Positions 41,413 through 52,364 of a DNA stretch of 64,000 bases are shown here, piece after piece; the first letter of the stretch is position 1; the number at the start of each line of letters is the position of its first letter. The notes beneath the pieces were generated by a model. That model saw only the letters and a program-made list of their open reading frames with translations, made no database searches and had not been told where the DNA came from. The position numbers and the translations under genes are program-made. Source of the DNA: Thiomonas arsenitoxydans (lineage in GTDB: Bacteria > Pseudomonadota > Gammaproteobacteria > Burkholderiales > Burkholderiaceae_C); assembly GCF_000253115.1 (NCBI RefSeq), contig NC_014145.1, positions 806,001-870,000 on the forward strand, given 5' to 3'.

Positions 41413-43649
41413 AGACGCCTTTCAAACGGCCGCTTTTTAACGGATTTCTGGGGACGGCACTGTTGACCGTAGCGGTTGTATTGGGGCTTGGGGCCGTTCC
41501 GGCTTACGCCGCCAGCAACGCGATCCAGAACGTCACCGCCAGTCGGCAGGGCACGGAAACCGTGGTGCAGGTCAATCTGGCGCAGCCTCTGAGCGCCGCG
41601 CCCAATGGCTTCGTGATCGACCAGCCGGCTCGCATCGTGCTCGATTTTCCCGGCGTTGATTCGGCGCTCGATCGTCAGACCGTCAACTTCGAGCAGGGCA
41701 ATCTGCGTTCGGTCAACGTGGTGCAGGCCCAGGGCCGCACCCGCATGGTGCTCAACCTGCGCCAGTCTGCCACCTATAAAACCCAGTTGGATGGCAATCG
41801 CCTGCTCGTGCTGCTCAATACCACGCATGAACAAGCGGCCGCGACTTCTGCCGCCACGGGGGCTCCGCAAGCCCAGACCGTGCACTTCGCCGACAACCTC
41901 AACACCCATCAAGTTGCGCTGCAGGCCATCAACTTCAAGCGCAGCACCGACGGCGCGGGCCGCGTGATCGTCAACTTGCCCAACAATCAGGTGGGCGTGG
42001 ACATTCACCAACAGGGCCAGAATATCGTTGTCGATTTCCTCAAAACCTCGCTGCCCGCCGACCTGCGCCGTCGCCTCGACGTCACCGACTTCGCCACCCC
42101 TGTCACCTCCATCACGACCTTCCAGATGGGCGACAACGTGCGCATGGTCATTCAGCCCAATGGCGACTACGAGCAAAGCGCCTACCAGGCTGACGACCAG
42201 TTCGTCGTCGAATTGCGCCGCACCCAGCCCAACCCGAATGCCCTGGTGCAAGGCAACGGCCCCGGCTTCCACGGCCAAAAGCTCTCTCTCAATTTCCAGA
42301 ACATCGACGTGCGCTCGCTGCTGCAAGTGTTCGCCGATTTCACGCATCTGAACGTGGTGGTCAGTGATTCCGTCACCGGCAACCTCACCCTGCGACTGAA
42401 AGACGTGCCTTGGGATCAGGCGCTGCAAGTCATCCTCCGCGCCAAGGGCTTGGGCGAACGCAAGGAAGGCAATGTGCTGTGGATCGCACCGCGAGACGAA
42501 ATCCTCGCCCGTGAAAAGGCCGATCTCGAGGCGAAAAAATCGCTCAGCGCCCTGGAGCCGGTGAAGTCAGAGACCTTCCAGCTCAACTACCAGAAAGCCG
42601 CTACCGTGGTCGCCATGCTGACGGGCGCCGCTGGGGGCGTGCAGTCTGGCACGACGGCAACGCCTTCTCCGGTACTGTTGCCCGGCCTGTCCAGTTCCGC
42701 AGCGCCCACCTCGCGCATCCTCTCCCCGCGCGGTACCGTGCTGGCTGACCCCCGCACCAACCAGATTTTCGTCACCGACATTCCCTCCAAGCTCGAAGAA
42801 GTTGCCCAACTCATCGCCAAGATCGACAAACCCGTGCGCCAGGTCATGATCGAAGCGCGCATTGTGGAAGCCAGCGATCAGTTTGGACGCAGCCTTGGGG
42901 TGAAGCTGGGTTTTCTGAACAACAATCTTCCGGGTACGGGAGGCAATACACCTGGAGTCTCTGTTTCGGGTGATTATCTCGGTGTCTCCCAGCAGACTGG
43001 TCAAAATAATGCAACCGGAGCAACGGTAACAGACTCTCAGTTTGTCAATCTTCCCGCGTTTGGTTTAGCTGGTAGTTTGTTGGCGGGCGCAACGCCAAGT
43101 TCGTTAGGCATCAGCCTTTTCAACGCAGCGGCCAACCGTTTCATCAACCTTGAGCTTTCGGCCATGGAAGCGGATGGCAAAGGCAAAATCATTTCTTCGC
43201 CGCGCGTCATCACAGCCGATTTGAGCAAGGCCACCATTGAACAGGGGACTGAAATTCCTTATCAGCAGGCCACTTCCAGCGGCGCGACCGCAGTGACTTT
43301 CAAGAAGGCAGTTTTGAGCTTGGATGTCACTCCGCAAATCACGCCGGACGGGAATGTAATTATGAACGTGGAGATTCACAAAGACAGCCCGGGTGCCTCA
43401 ACGGCAGGTGTGCCCTCCATCAATACCAATACCGTGGCTACCCAGGTCCAGGTGGAAAACGGCGGTACCGTGGTGCTGGGTGGTATATACACTTCGCAAG
43501 AGCAGAATCAAACGGATAAAGTGCCGCTGCTGGGGGATATTCCGGTCCTGGGAAATCTATTCAAGAATAATAGTAAAATGTATAACAAAAATGAATTGAT
43601 GGTTTTTCTGACTCCAAAAATTGTGACCTCCGCGGATCTAACGCACTGA
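41409..43649 (+). CDS. pilQ: Type IV pilus secretin PilQ
   Basis: The 746-residue outer membrane secretin has a signal peptide (1-34, ending AYAAS) and two AMIN domains for peptidoglycan binding (about 38-130 and 155-255). The N0/STN domain ([20 protein letters not shown], about 292-360) and N1 domain lead to the secretin core (about 480-740; [43 protein letters not shown]). It forms the pore through which the pilus exits and DNA may enter. From about 42,890 to the stop the DNA is clearly AT-richer than upstream, while the reading frame and family motifs remain intact. Confidence 0.96.
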   Translation: MKTPFKRPLFNGFLGTALLTVAVVLGLGAVPAYAASNAIQNVTASRQGTETVVQVNLAQPLSAAPNGFVIDQPARIVLDFPGVDSALDRQTVNFEQGNLRSVNVVQAQGRTRMVLNLRQSATYKTQLDGNRLLVLLNTTHEQAAATSAATGAPQAQTVHFADNLNTHQVALQAINFKRSTDGAGRVIVNLPNNQVGVDIHQQGQNIVVDFLKTSLPADLRRRLDVTDFATPVTSITTFQMGDNVRMVIQPNGDYEQSAYQADDQFVVELRRTQPNPNALVQGNGPGFHGQKLSLNFQNIDVRSLLQVFADFTHLNVVVSDSVTGNLTLRLKDVPWDQALQVILRAKGLGERKEGNVLWIAPRDEILAREKADLEAKKSLSALEPVKSETFQLNYQKAATVVAMLTGAAGGVQSGTTATPSPVLLPGLSSSAAPTSRILSPRGTVLADPRTNQIFVTDIPSKLEEVAQLIAKIDKPVRQVMIEARIVEASDQFGRSLGVKLGFLNNNLPGTGGNTPGVSVSGDYLGVSQQTGQNNATGATVTDSQFVNLPAFGLAGSLLAGATPSSLGISLFNAAANRFINLELSAMEADGKGKIISSPRVITADLSKATIEQGTEIPYQQATSSGATAVTFKKAVLSLDVTPQITPDGNVIMNVEIHKDSPGASTAGVPSINTNTVATQVQVENGGTVVLGGIYTSQEQNQTDKVPLLGDIPVLGNLFKNNSKMYNKNELMVFLTPKIVTSADLTH

Positions 43650-43708
43650 TTTTTGCCGATCAAAAATTCTCTACCGTTATCAAAAGGTATTTTATTAAAA
43701 GTATTTAT

Positions 43709-44233
43709 TTGATTGGCCTCATGGGCGCCGGCAAAACTACCGTCGGCCGTACGCTCGCGCAACGCGTCGGCCTTCGGTTCATCGACAGCGACCATGAGAT
43801 CGAGCGCGAGCAGGGCTGCACGATTGCGGCCCTTTTTTCTCGGCTGGGTGAGGCGGGGTTTCGCGAAATCGAGGCGCGCGCTATTGACGCGCTGACGCAG
43901 CTCGATGGCATCGTGCTCGCTACCGGGGGCGGTGCGGTGCTGAGGCCGGAAAACCGCAAGGCGCTGCACGAAAGGGGCACGGTGGTCTATCTGCGCGCCA
44001 GCCCGGACGATCTTGCGCATCGCTTGCGCAACGACCGCAATCGGCCTTTGCTGCAACAAGGCGATGCGCGGGCCAAGCTGCATGAATTGTTTCGTGTGCG
44101 CGATCCTCTGTATCGGGAGACGGCGCATTTCGTGATGGACACGGGGCGGCCTTCTCCGGCCCTGCTGACCAATATGGTGCAGATGCAGCTTGAACTCGCC
44201 GGGGTGTTGTCGGCGGCAGATCGGCGGGATTGA
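43709..44233 (+). CDS. aroK: Shikimate kinase (start codon uncertain)
   Basis: The protein phosphorylates shikimate with ATP in the chorismate pathway. It shows the Walker A motif GLMGAGKTT, the shikimate-binding DSDHEIE, a GGGAV motif, and RNDRNRPLL of the lid region. I list the TTG at 43709, which gives 174 residues. That start, and the ATG at 43721, cut into the first beta strand. The frame is open from 43649, and [14 protein letters not shown] fits the family better. An ATT at 43694 preceded by AAAAGG at 6 bases could be a rare start. The gene lies 59 bp after pilQ in an AT-rich patch and precedes aroB, the usual order. Confidence 0.9.
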   Translation: MIGLMGAGKTTVGRTLAQRVGLRFIDSDHEIEREQGCTIAALFSRLGEAGFREIEARAIDALTQLDGIVLATGGGAVLRPENRKALHERGTVVYLRASPDDLAHRLRNDRNRPLLQQGDARAKLHELFRVRDPLYRETAHFVMDTGRPSPALLTNMVQMQLELAGVLSAADRRD

Positions 44234-44351
44234 GTGCACAGGCGTATGAACGCTGGCCCGGCTGGGAGATTCCTTGGCGCCGGGCCGCACTTTGATGCGG
44301 CCTTGACGCGGCTTTCTACAATCGGGTCCTGCTTCAGAACAGGATGCTCAC

Positions 44352-45464
44352 ATGACCACGGTTCGCATCGCGCTCGACATCCGCGCGTATGACATTCGCA
44401 TCGCCAGCGGCTTGCTGGGTGCGCCCGACACTTTCGCTGCGGTTGCCTCGCCTAAAGGCACGGCACTGATTGTGACCAACACCACGGTGGCCCCGTTTTA
44501 TGCAGCCCGTCTGGAGCAAAGTCTGCGGCCGCATTTCGCGCGGGTGCTGCGCTGCACTCTGCCCGATGGCGAGCAGTACAAGACCTGGGAGACGCTCGAC
44601 CAGATCTTCACCGATCTGCTGCGCCACCAGTGCGACCGCAAGACCACGCTGTTCGCGCTGGGCGGCGGGGTGATTGGTGACATGACGGGCTTTGCCGCCG
44701 CCAGTTACATGCGGGGCGTGCCTTTCGTGCAGGTGCCCACCACGCTGCTGGCGCAGGTGGATTCTTCGGTGGGGGGCAAGACCGCGATCAACCATCCGCT
44801 GGGCAAGAACATGATCGGGGCCTTCTATCAACCCCGGCTGGTGGTGGCCGATCTGTCCACCTTGCGCACCCTGCCGCCGCGCGAACTCTCGGCCGGTTTG
44901 GCCGAGGTCATCAAGCACGCGGCGATTGCCGATGTCGATTTCCTCGCCTGGCTGGAAGCGCATATCGACGCGCTCAGGGCGCAGGACGATGCCGCCCTGG
45001 CCGAGGCCGTGGCGCGCTGCTGCCGCATCAAGGCGCAGGTGGTGGCGCAGGACGAAACCGAGACCGGGCTGCGCGCCATCCTCAACTTCGGCCACACCTT
45101 CGGTCACGCCATCGAGGCCGGTATGGGCTATGGCAACTGGCTGCACGGCGAAGCGGTGGGCGCGGGCATGGTGCTGGCTGCCGATCTGTCGGTGCGTCTG
45201 GGCCTGCTCGCCCCTGCGGATGCCGAACGGCTGGCGCGGCTGATCGCCCGCGCCGGTCTGCCCGTGCGCGCCCCCGACCTGGGCGCCGAGCGCTGGGCCG
45301 AGTGGATGCAGGTGGATAAGAAGGCCGAGGGCGGCGAAGTGCGTTTTGTGCTGCTCAACGGGCTGGGGCGCCCGGTGCTGCGCGCCGCGCCCATGACGGA
45401 AGCGCAGGCCAGCATAGCCGCGCATCTGCAGCCGTCGCAGCCGCAAGCCGTGCCCTCGGCATGA
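44352..45464 (+). CDS. aroB: 3-dehydroquinate synthase
   Basis: The 370-residue enzyme converts DAHP to 3-dehydroquinate in the shikimate pathway, with NAD and a divalent metal. Visible motifs are DGEQYKTW, the NAD-binding [34 protein letters not shown] and the metal-binding [11 protein letters not shown]. Length is normal. It is 118 bp downstream of aroK. Its stop overlaps the next start (ATGA), so dgt is translationally coupled. Confidence 0.97.
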   Translation: MTTVRIALDIRAYDIRIASGLLGAPDTFAAVASPKGTALIVTNTTVAPFYAARLEQSLRPHFARVLRCTLPDGEQYKTWETLDQIFTDLLRHQCDRKTTLFALGGGVIGDMTGFAAASYMRGVPFVQVPTTLLAQVDSSVGGKTAINHPLGKNMIGAFYQPRLVVADLSTLRTLPPRELSAGLAEVIKHAAIADVDFLAWLEAHIDALRAQDDAALAEAVARCCRIKAQVVAQDETETGLRAILNFGHTFGHAIEAGMGYGNWLHGEAVGAGMVLAADLSVRLGLLAPADAERLARLIARAGLPVRAPDLGAERWAEWMQVDKKAEGGEVRFVLLNGLGRPVLRAAPMTEAQASIAAHLQPSQPQAVPSA

Positions 45465-46600
45465 CGCTTGCCGCTTACGCCTGCAACGACGCCACCTCTC
45501 GCGGGCGTGAACATGCCGAACCGCCGCCGCTGGATCGCACTGGCTACCAGCGCGACCGCGACCGCATCATCCACAGCTCGGCCTTTCGGCGGCTGGAATA
45601 TAAAACCCAGGTGTTTCTCAATCACGAGGGTGATCTGTTCCGCACCCGCCTGACGCATAGTCTGGAAGTCGCGCAAATCGCCCGCGCGCTCGCCCGGGCG
45701 CTGCGCTTGAACGAAGATCTCACCGAGGCGCTGGCCCTGGCGCACGATCTGGGACACACGCCTTTCGGCCATGCCGGGCAGGATGCATTGGGCGCCTGCA
45801 TGCGAAAACATGCCCCCCAGGGCGGCGGTTTCGAGCACAACCTGCAATCGCTGCGCGTGGTCACCACGCTGGAAGAGCGCTACGCCGCCTTCAACGGCCT
45901 GAACCTCAGCTTCGAAACCCGCGAGGGCGTGCTCAAACATTGCTCACGGCGCAACGCCGAACATCTGGGCGAAATCGGCGCGCGCTTTCTGCAGGGCGGC
46001 CAACCCAGTCTGGAAGCGCAGATCACCAATCTGGCCGACGCCATCGCCTACAACAATCACGACATCGACGACGGCCTGCGCGCGGGCCTGATCGACCTGG
46101 AGGAGTTGCAGACGGTGCCGTTCTTCGCCGGGCACCTCGACGCCGTGCAACGCGCCTACCCGGCCGTGCTGGGGCGGCGGCGCGTGGCCGAAACCATCCG
46201 CCGCATGATCTCGGCGCTCATTGCCGACCTGGTGGCCGAAACGGCGCAGCGCATCCGTCAGTCGGGCGTCGATTCGCCCGACGCCGTGCGCGCCGCGCCG
46301 CCACTGGCGGCCTTCAGCGCGCCGGTGCAAGAGCAGTTGCAGCAGCTCCAGCAGCTTTTGCTGCACCGCCTCTACCGACACCCCGACGTGCTGCGCAACA
46401 CCACCAAGGCGCAGCGATTGCTCACCGAATTGTTCGAGGCCTATCACGCCGATACGCGCCTTCTGCCGCGCGCCTATCAGCGGGAGGACGCTGCCCGCCA
46501 GCCCCGCGCCATCGCCGACTATCTGGCCGGCATGACCGACCGCTACGCCATCCGCGAGCACCAACGCCTGTTTTCCATGCGCGACTGGCCGGTGTATTGA
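45461..46600 (+). CDS. dgt: dGTPase-like HD-domain nucleotide triphosphohydrolase
   Basis: The 379-residue protein is a type-2 deoxyguanosine triphosphohydrolase-like protein. The HD-domain metal ligands appear in [14 protein letters not shown] and [13 protein letters not shown], with [11 protein letters not shown] and [12 protein letters not shown] downstream. It hydrolyses dNTPs to deoxynucleosides and triphosphate and may affect dNTP pools. The aroB-dgt pairing is conserved in many betaproteobacteria. The 96 bp after its stop include a GCGTG/CACGC hairpin (about 46660) and end at the convergent RND operon. Confidence 0.93.
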   Translation: MTLAAYACNDATSRGREHAEPPPLDRTGYQRDRDRIIHSSAFRRLEYKTQVFLNHEGDLFRTRLTHSLEVAQIARALARALRLNEDLTEALALAHDLGHTPFGHAGQDALGACMRKHAPQGGGFEHNLQSLRVVTTLEERYAAFNGLNLSFETREGVLKHCSRRNAEHLGEIGARFLQGGQPSLEAQITNLADAIAYNNHDIDDGLRAGLIDLEELQTVPFFAGHLDAVQRAYPAVLGRRRVAETIRRMISALIADLVAETAQRIRQSGVDSPDAVRAAPPLAAFSAPVQEQLQQLQQLLLHRLYRHPDVLRNTTKAQRLLTELFEAYHADTRLLPRAYQREDAARQPRAIADYLAGMTDRYAIREHQRLFSMRDWPVY

Positions 46601-46696
46601 ACCTATATGGCCCTTCACATCAGGGTACCCCGAAGGAGATCAGAAGCACTCGGGTTGGCCTAGCGTGTTTCTCACGCACCAGTCTCGTTGGACAGC

Positions 46697-48043
46697 CTAC
46701 GGCGTCAGTTCGTAAAGCAAGCCGGTTTGCAGCTTGAGTTGAGCGCTGGAGGTCGCCGCGTCGAAACGCGATTGCAGTACCAGCTTGGCGGACTCCAGCG
46801 CATTGCGCCGGGCAAGCAGCCAGTCCGACACACCCACTTCGCCCAGCTGATAGGCGCGCAACATGCGGTTGCTGGCCTGGGTCTGCACCTGCGCGGCCTG
46901 TTCGGTGGCTTTGACCGCAGCCTCTTGCGCCTGGGCATCGGCATAAAGCCGCTGGAAGTCCGCTTCGACCTGCGCTTGCAGATCGCGCAGTCGCCACTGC
47001 GCGGCATCCGCTTCGGCTAGCGCGGCCCGCTCTTGCGACTCGCGCGCCGGGCCGCCAAACGGCATCGCGAACTGCAGGCCGACGATGCGTTCGCTGCCCC
47101 CACGGTCCGACCCGATGTAGGCGCCCACCGTCGGTTGCGGCGTGCGCGCGGCATGGGCTTGCGCAACCATCGCCTGCGCCTTTTGCAGCATGGCGCGCTG
47201 TTGCAGCAGCAAGGGGCTGGCTTGCACCGCCCGCGCGCTCAGTTGCTCGGCGTTCAGGCTGGGCAGTGCGAGCGCGCCGGGATCGGTCTGACCTTGCAGA
47301 CTGCCGCTGCGCGACAGCGCTGGATAGCGCGCCAACAAGGCGGCGCGGCTGCTGGCCGCCACGCCCTGCGCGCGCAGCAGGGTCGATCGCGCCCGGGCCT
47401 GTTCGGCCTGCATCTGCTCCAGCTCCAGCACGCTGGCGTCCCCCAGAGACTGGCGACGCTGCAGCGCCTTGACCTGGGCATCGATCAAGTCGAGATCCTG
47501 CTGCGCCAGCGCGGCCTCGGCCTGCGCGCGCTGGGCCGCGAACCAGGCGGTCAGCAAGGCGCCGAGAAACTGCTGGCGCGTCGCGACCAGTGCGGCCTGC
47601 GCCGAAGTCTGCAACGCTTCGGCCATGCGGCCATCGGCCTGCGCCTGCGACGGCAGACGCAACTGGCGGTTGATGAGCAACTGCCATTCGTTGTAGCGCC
47701 CGCTGTCGGGCGCAGACTCGATGCGGCGCTGCTGCACTTGCGCCTGGCCGGTGAATTCGTTGGTTCCGGCGCGCAGCACGGCGCCATTTTGTGCCGCAGC
47801 CTGTTGCAGGGCTTGCGCCTCTTGCAGCGCGGGTGTTTCGGCCAGGATCTGGTCAACCGCGGCGATTTGCGGCAGTGTCGGGCTGGGCAGTTCGCTCAAG
47901 GCGGGCAGGGCGGCTTGCAACGAAGGCGTATCCGCCGACTTGGCCCATGCCTTCTCGGCGCCCCAGGTGGGAGCCGCGGTCAGCGTAAGGGCAAGCGCGG
48001 CACTCAATGCACTTAAGGTAAAGGGTTTGGATAGCGGTTTCAT
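46697..48043 (-). CDS. RND efflux outer membrane channel (CzcC/TolC type)
   Basis: The 448-residue protein has a signal peptide (1-28, ending WGAEK) and two outer-membrane-efflux repeats rich in long Ala/Gln helices (about 60-240 and 270-440), as in CzcC. It would form the trimeric channel that completes the tripartite pump with the two genes upstream. The start codon overlaps the pump gene's stop by one base (TAATG). The ATG at 48043 opens directly into the signal peptide. The substrate cannot be read from this subunit. Confidence 0.88.
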   Translation of the reverse strand: MKPLSKPFTLSALSAALALTLTAAPTWGAEKAWAKSADTPSLQAALPALSELPSPTLPQIAAVDQILAETPALQEAQALQQAAAQNGAVLRAGTNEFTGQAQVQQRRIESAPDSGRYNEWQLLINRQLRLPSQAQADGRMAEALQTSAQAALVATRQQFLGALLTAWFAAQRAQAEAALAQQDLDLIDAQVKALQRRQSLGDASVLELEQMQAEQARARSTLLRAQGVAASSRAALLARYPALSRSGSLQGQTDPGALALPSLNAEQLSARAVQASPLLLQQRAMLQKAQAMVAQAHAARTPQPTVGAYIGSDRGGSERIVGLQFAMPFGGPARESQERAALAEADAAQWRLRDLQAQVEADFQRLYADAQAQEAAVKATEQAAQVQTQASNRMLRAYQLGEVGVSDWLLARRNALESAKLVLQSRFDAATSSAQLKLQTGLLYELTP

Positions 48044-51000
48044 TAGACGTTCTCCGTCTTTTGGGTTGCGGCTTCGGTCTCGCGCGCAATGCGCGGCAGA
48101 CCGAAGCGGGCAAACATCAGGGGCAGCAGCACCAGGGTCAGGGCGGTGGACGTGATCAATCCGCCGATGACCACGATGGCCAGCGGCTTCTGGATTTCCG
48201 AGCCCGGCCCGGTGGCCGACAGCAGGGGGATGAGGCTGAACGCGGTGATGGTGGCGGTCATCATCACCGGCCGCAGTCGGCGCATGGCGCCATCGCGCAC
48301 GGCCTGCGCCAACGGAAGCCCGCGCTGCAGCAACTCGTTGAAATGGCTGACCAGCACCACGCCGTTGAGCACGGCAATGCCCAGCAACGCGATGAAGCCC
48401 ACCGAGGCAGGCACCGACATGTATTGGCCGCTGGCCCACAGTGCAATCACTCCGCCGACGAGAGCGAAGGGAATGTTGGCGAACACCAGCACCGACTGCC
48501 GTACCGAGCCGAAGGTGGTCATCAGCAGCACGAAAATCAGCGCCAGCGCCACTGGCACCACCAGCCCCAGGCGCGCAGCGGCGCGTTGCTGGTTCTCGAA
48601 CTGGCCTCCCCACTCCAGCCGTGTTCCTTCCGGCAGTTTCACCTTGGTGGCCACGGCCTGCTTGGCGTCGGCCACATAGCTCACCAGATCGCGCCCGCTG
48701 ACATTGGCCTGCACCGCGGCAAAACGGCTGCCGTCTTCATGCGCCACCAGCACCGGACCTTGCGTGGGGGTGAGGCGGGCGAGTTGCGACAGCGGGTAGG
48801 CGGTGCCATCCGGCGCGGTGATCGATACCTGGGCAAACGCCTGCGGATTGCTGCGCAGATCGGCGCCCCCGCGCAGCAGCAGCGGGGTGCGGCGCACGCC
48901 TTCGAGCACCATGCCCTGCGGCTGGCCTTCGACCAGGGCGCGCAGGTCTTGCTGCAGGCTGTCCACATCGAACCCGGCGCGGCCCGCGGCAAGACGATCG
49001 ACTTGCACGGTGAGGTATTGCACGCCTTCCGGTCGGGCGGCGAGCACTTCCTGCGCGCCGGGCACGGCTTTGAGCGTCTCGGCCACCTGTTGCGACAGAT
49101 CGCCCAGCTGGGCGATGTCGGGGCCGAAGATTTTCACCACCAGATCGCCGCGGCTACCCGTGAGCATTTCGGACACGCGCATCTCGATCGGCTGGGTGAA
49201 GCCGAAGTCCACGCCGGGGAAGCGTTCCAGCACCTTGCGCATGGCCTCGATCACCTCGTCTTTGCTGCCGCGCCACTGCGACATGGGTTTGAGCACCAGG
49301 AAGGTGTCGGTCTCGTTCAGCCCCATGGGGTCGAGGCCCAGATCGTCCGAGCCGCTGCGGGCGACGATGGACTTGATCTCGGGTACCTCTTTGAGCAGCG
49401 CCTGCTGCACCCGCAGATCGAGCGCGGCGGTCGCGCCCAGGCTGACCGAGGGCAGCTTTTGCAGTTGCACGATCACATCGCCTTCATCGAGCGTGGGCAT
49501 GAAAGTCTTGCCCACCCGGGTGTAGGCCCAACCGGCAGCCACAAGCGACAACAGCGCCACGGTCACGACGATGCGGGTGTGATTGAAGCTCCAGTCCAGC
49601 ACGCGCCGATAACCCGCGGAGAGCTTGCGCACCAGCCAGGGGTCGGTGTGCGACGCGGTCTTGAGCAGTAAAGAGGCCATCACCGGAACGATGGTCAGCG
49701 CAATGAGCAGCGACGCGCCCAGCGCGAACACGATGGTCAGCGCCACCGGGCGGAACAGCTTGCCCTCCAGCCCTTCGAGGGTGAGCAGCGGCAGGAACAC
49801 GATGGCGATGATGGCCACGCCGGAAAGCACCGGCCCCGACACTTCCGACACCCCGCGCAGGATGCGTCCCAGACGGTCGGTGGTGGCGCCGCCCGGGTTG
49901 CGATCCGGCGCGTGCTCAGGGTCGTGGCTCATGTGGTTCACCAGGTTTTCCACCACCACCACGGCGGCATCGACCAGCATGCCCAGCGCAATGGCCAGAC
50001 CGCCCAGACTCATGAGGTTGGCGCTCAGTCCAAACCAGCGCATGAGAATGAAGGTCGCCAGGGCCGATAGCGGCAGGGTGATAGCCACGACGAGAGCTGC
50101 GCGCCAGTTGCCGAGGAACAGCAGGAGCATGACGATCACCAGCACTACGGCCTCTCCCAGCGCTTCGAGCACGGTGCCCACGGCGCGCTCGACCAGCTGG
50201 CTGCGGTCGTAGAACACCTTGATGGTCATGCCTTGGGGCAGACGCGGCTCCAGCTCGGCCAGGCGTGCTTTCACCCCGTGGATCACCTGCTGCGCATTGG
50301 CGCCGCGCAGGCCGAGCACAATGCCCTCGACCGCCTCGCCCTTGCCGTTTGCGGTGACGATGCCGTAGCGCGTGCTGCTGTCCACACTGACCTGCGCCAC
50401 ATCGCTGATGCGCACCGGCGTGCCGCGCACATTGGCGACGACGGTGTTGCGAATGTCGTCGGCATTGGCGAATGCGCCCTGCACCCGCACGATGCGGGTC
50501 TCTTCGCCTTCGTCCAGGCGGCCGGCGCCGTCATTGCTGTTGTTGACCTGCAGCGCGGTGCGCAACTGATTGAGCGACAGTCCCCAGGCGGCCAGCCGCG
50601 CCGGATCGGGCTGCACCGCGAAGGCGCGTACATCGCCGCCGAGCATGTTCACATCGGCCACGCCGGGCACGGTGCGCAGCACCGGGCGGATGAGCCATTG
50701 CAGCGCGCTGCGCTTCTCTTCCAGGCTGGCCGGTCCCTCGATAGTGAACATGTACAGGTCGGACAAAGGCGTGGTGATGGGGGCGAGCCCGCCCATCGCC
50801 GAAGCCGGCAGGTCGCCGCGCACATTCGCCAGCGCCTCACCCACCTGTTGACGCGCCCAATACACATCGGTGCCCTCGACGAAATCCACCGTGATGTCGG
50901 CAATGCCGTACTTCGACACCGAACGCACGATGCGTTTGTTGGCAATGCCCAGCACCTCTTGCTCGATGGGCAGGACAACTCGCGTCTCCACCTCTTCCGG

Positions 51001-51174
51001 GGTCATGCCCGGCACTTTCATGATGACTTTCACCTGCGGCGAAGACACGTCGGGAAAGGCGTCGATGGGCAGCGCGCGCCAGGCAAAAATGCCGCCCGCC
51101 ACCAGCGCCAGCATCGCGCCGAGGGTCAGCAGGCGTTGGCGCAACGCGCCATGCGTGAGAAACATCAAATTCAT
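48043..51174 (-). CDS. Heavy-metal-type RND efflux pump (CzcA/CusA family)
   Basis: The 1043-residue protein has the full RND layout: 12 helices with large periplasmic loops after helices 1 and 7 and the family start LRQRLLTLGAMLALVAGG. The loop motif DPMGLNETDTFLVLKP resembles zinc/cobalt/cadmium pumps. The helix-4 signature reads LGMLVDAAVVVVEN instead of the DFGxxVDGAVV of classical CzcA, so metal specificity is unresolved and could be another divalent metal or Cu/Ag. It exports substrate from periplasm or cytoplasm by proton antiport. It overlaps the adaptor gene by 4 bp and the channel gene by 1 bp. Confidence 0.9.
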   Translation of the reverse strand: MNLMFLTHGALRQRLLTLGAMLALVAGGIFAWRALPIDAFPDVSSPQVKVIMKVPGMTPEEVETRVVLPIEQEVLGIANKRIVRSVSKYGIADITVDFVEGTDVYWARQQVGEALANVRGDLPASAMGGLAPITTPLSDLYMFTIEGPASLEEKRSALQWLIRPVLRTVPGVADVNMLGGDVRAFAVQPDPARLAAWGLSLNQLRTALQVNNSNDGAGRLDEGEETRIVRVQGAFANADDIRNTVVANVRGTPVRISDVAQVSVDSSTRYGIVTANGKGEAVEGIVLGLRGANAQQVIHGVKARLAELEPRLPQGMTIKVFYDRSQLVERAVGTVLEALGEAVVLVIVMLLLFLGNWRAALVVAITLPLSALATFILMRWFGLSANLMSLGGLAIALGMLVDAAVVVVENLVNHMSHDPEHAPDRNPGGATTDRLGRILRGVSEVSGPVLSGVAIIAIVFLPLLTLEGLEGKLFRPVALTIVFALGASLLIALTIVPVMASLLLKTASHTDPWLVRKLSAGYRRVLDWSFNHTRIVVTVALLSLVAAGWAYTRVGKTFMPTLDEGDVIVQLQKLPSVSLGATAALDLRVQQALLKEVPEIKSIVARSGSDDLGLDPMGLNETDTFLVLKPMSQWRGSKDEVIEAMRKVLERFPGVDFGFTQPIEMRVSEMLTGSRGDLVVKIFGPDIAQLGDLSQQVAETLKAVPGAQEVLAARPEGVQYLTVQVDRLAAGRAGFDVDSLQQDLRALVEGQPQGMVLEGVRRTPLLLRGGADLRSNPQAFAQVSITAPDGTAYPLSQLARLTPTQGPVLVAHEDGSRFAAVQANVSGRDLVSYVADAKQAVATKVKLPEGTRLEWGGQFENQQRAAARLGLVVPVALALIFVLLMTTFGSVRQSVLVFANIPFALVGGVIALWASGQYMSVPASVGFIALLGIAVLNGVVLVSHFNELLQRGLPLAQAVRDGAMRRLRPVMMTATITAFSLIPLLSATGPGSEIQKPLAIVVIGGLITSTALTLVLLPLMFARFGLPRIARETEAATQKTENV

Positions 51175-52265
51175 GGCGCCACCTCGCCAGCGGCCGCCTT
51201 GATCGCCACGACGCCGGTGGCTGCCACCTTGTCGCCAGTCTTCAGCGGGCCGCTGACCATCACCGCGTCATTCAGGCGACCGGCCACGGTAACCGGCACG
51301 ATGCGAAAGCCCTGTTTCGTCACCGTGAGCACGACATCGCGGCCATTGATCTGCGTCACCGCGGCGGGCGGCACACGCCACACCCCGGCTTGCGTCGACA
51401 GGTTCAGACGCGCCTGCACCACGGCGCCCGCTTGTAGACCGCCGGATTGGGTGACGCGCACGCGAATCAGCACGCTCTGCCCCGCGTTCAGCGCGGTGGA
51501 CTTGGCCTGCACCACCCCTCGCGCCTGCAGTGCGGGCACCTCCACTTCGGCGCCCACCTGAATGCCGCTCGCCTGCTGTGGGCTGGCTTCCATTTCCAGC
51601 CACAACTGGCCTTGCTGCGCAATGCGGAACAGCGGCGCGGCCATATCGACCCGCTGGCCTGGCAAGGCTGTGGTTTCGGTGATGACCCCGGCAATGGGGG
51701 CGCGCAAGAGGGCCACGCCGTTGAGCGCTGCGCCACCTGCGGCCAGCTTGAGCGCCAGATTGCGCTCGGCCAGCATGGCTTGCGCCTCGCGGCTTTGCGC
51801 GCGGGCAGCCTCGAGCCGGGCGCCGGGCACGATGCCCTCGTTCACCAGCGTGGTGTCGCGCTGCAACTGGCGCTGCGCCAGGTCGTATCGGCTTTGCGCC
51901 TCGCTGCGCTCGCGCTGCAACTGGGCAATTTGCGGGCTGCTGAGCTCGGCCAGCGGCTGGCCACTTTTCACCGTATCGCCCGGGTTGACCAGCAGGCGGG
52001 TGATCATTCCGGCGGCAGGAGCAGAAACAACAGCCTGCTGCGAGAGCGGCACGGCCACGCGGGCGGGCAGGTCGATCTGCGCGGCCGCGGCGGCCTGCAC
52101 CGTGGCAAGCCGCACGCCGAGCGCGGTCTGCTGGTCGGCCGTCATGGCGATGACGCCGGGCGAGGCGGGTTGTGCGGCGGCAGGCAGGGAAACGAGCGCC
52201 AGGCTCAACAGGCTGGCGGACACGGCGCACGCCAACGGGCTGCGCGACAAAAAGAATTGGGGCAT
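51171..52265 (-). CDS. RND efflux periplasmic adaptor (CzcB/CusB type)
   Basis: The 364-residue protein has a signal peptide (1-31, ending AAAQP) and a membrane fusion protein layout. The lipoyl half (VVSAPAAGMITRLLVNPGDTVKSGQPL, about residues 75-100, split around the hairpin) is followed by a coiled-coil hairpin (about 105-165), the second lipoyl half (LRAPIAGVI) and beta-barrel domains. It links the RND pump to the outer membrane channel. No N-terminal His-rich metal-binding extension is visible. The ATG at 52265 is chosen over one at 52295 because it begins the signal peptide. It lies 99 bp after the small gene heading the operon. Confidence 0.88.
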   Translation of the reverse strand: MPQFFLSRSPLACAVSASLLSLALVSLPAAAQPASPGVIAMTADQQTALGVRLATVQAAAAAQIDLPARVAVPLSQQAVVSAPAAGMITRLLVNPGDTVKSGQPLAELSSPQIAQLQRERSEAQSRYDLAQRQLQRDTTLVNEGIVPGARLEAARAQSREAQAMLAERNLALKLAAGGAALNGVALLRAPIAGVITETTALPGQRVDMAAPLFRIAQQGQLWLEMEASPQQASGIQVGAEVEVPALQARGVVQAKSTALNAGQSVLIRVRVTQSGGLQAGAVVQARLNLSTQAGVWRVPPAAVTQINGRDVVLTVTKQGFRIVPVTVAGRLNDAVMVSGPLKTGDKVAATGVVAIKAAAGEVAP

Positions 52266-52364
52266 CTTGCATCCCGGCCATGCGCCGGGCTCCATCTGGG
52301 ACTGAGTGGCATCTTGCGCGTGACAGGTTGCACCTGTGTTTCACGCGTGTTGCGGCAGAAAAAA

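Noticed and set aside
46620..46696. Terminator between dgt and the convergent RND operon
   Set aside because: Only a 5-bp GCGTG/CACGC hairpin without a T-run is visible.
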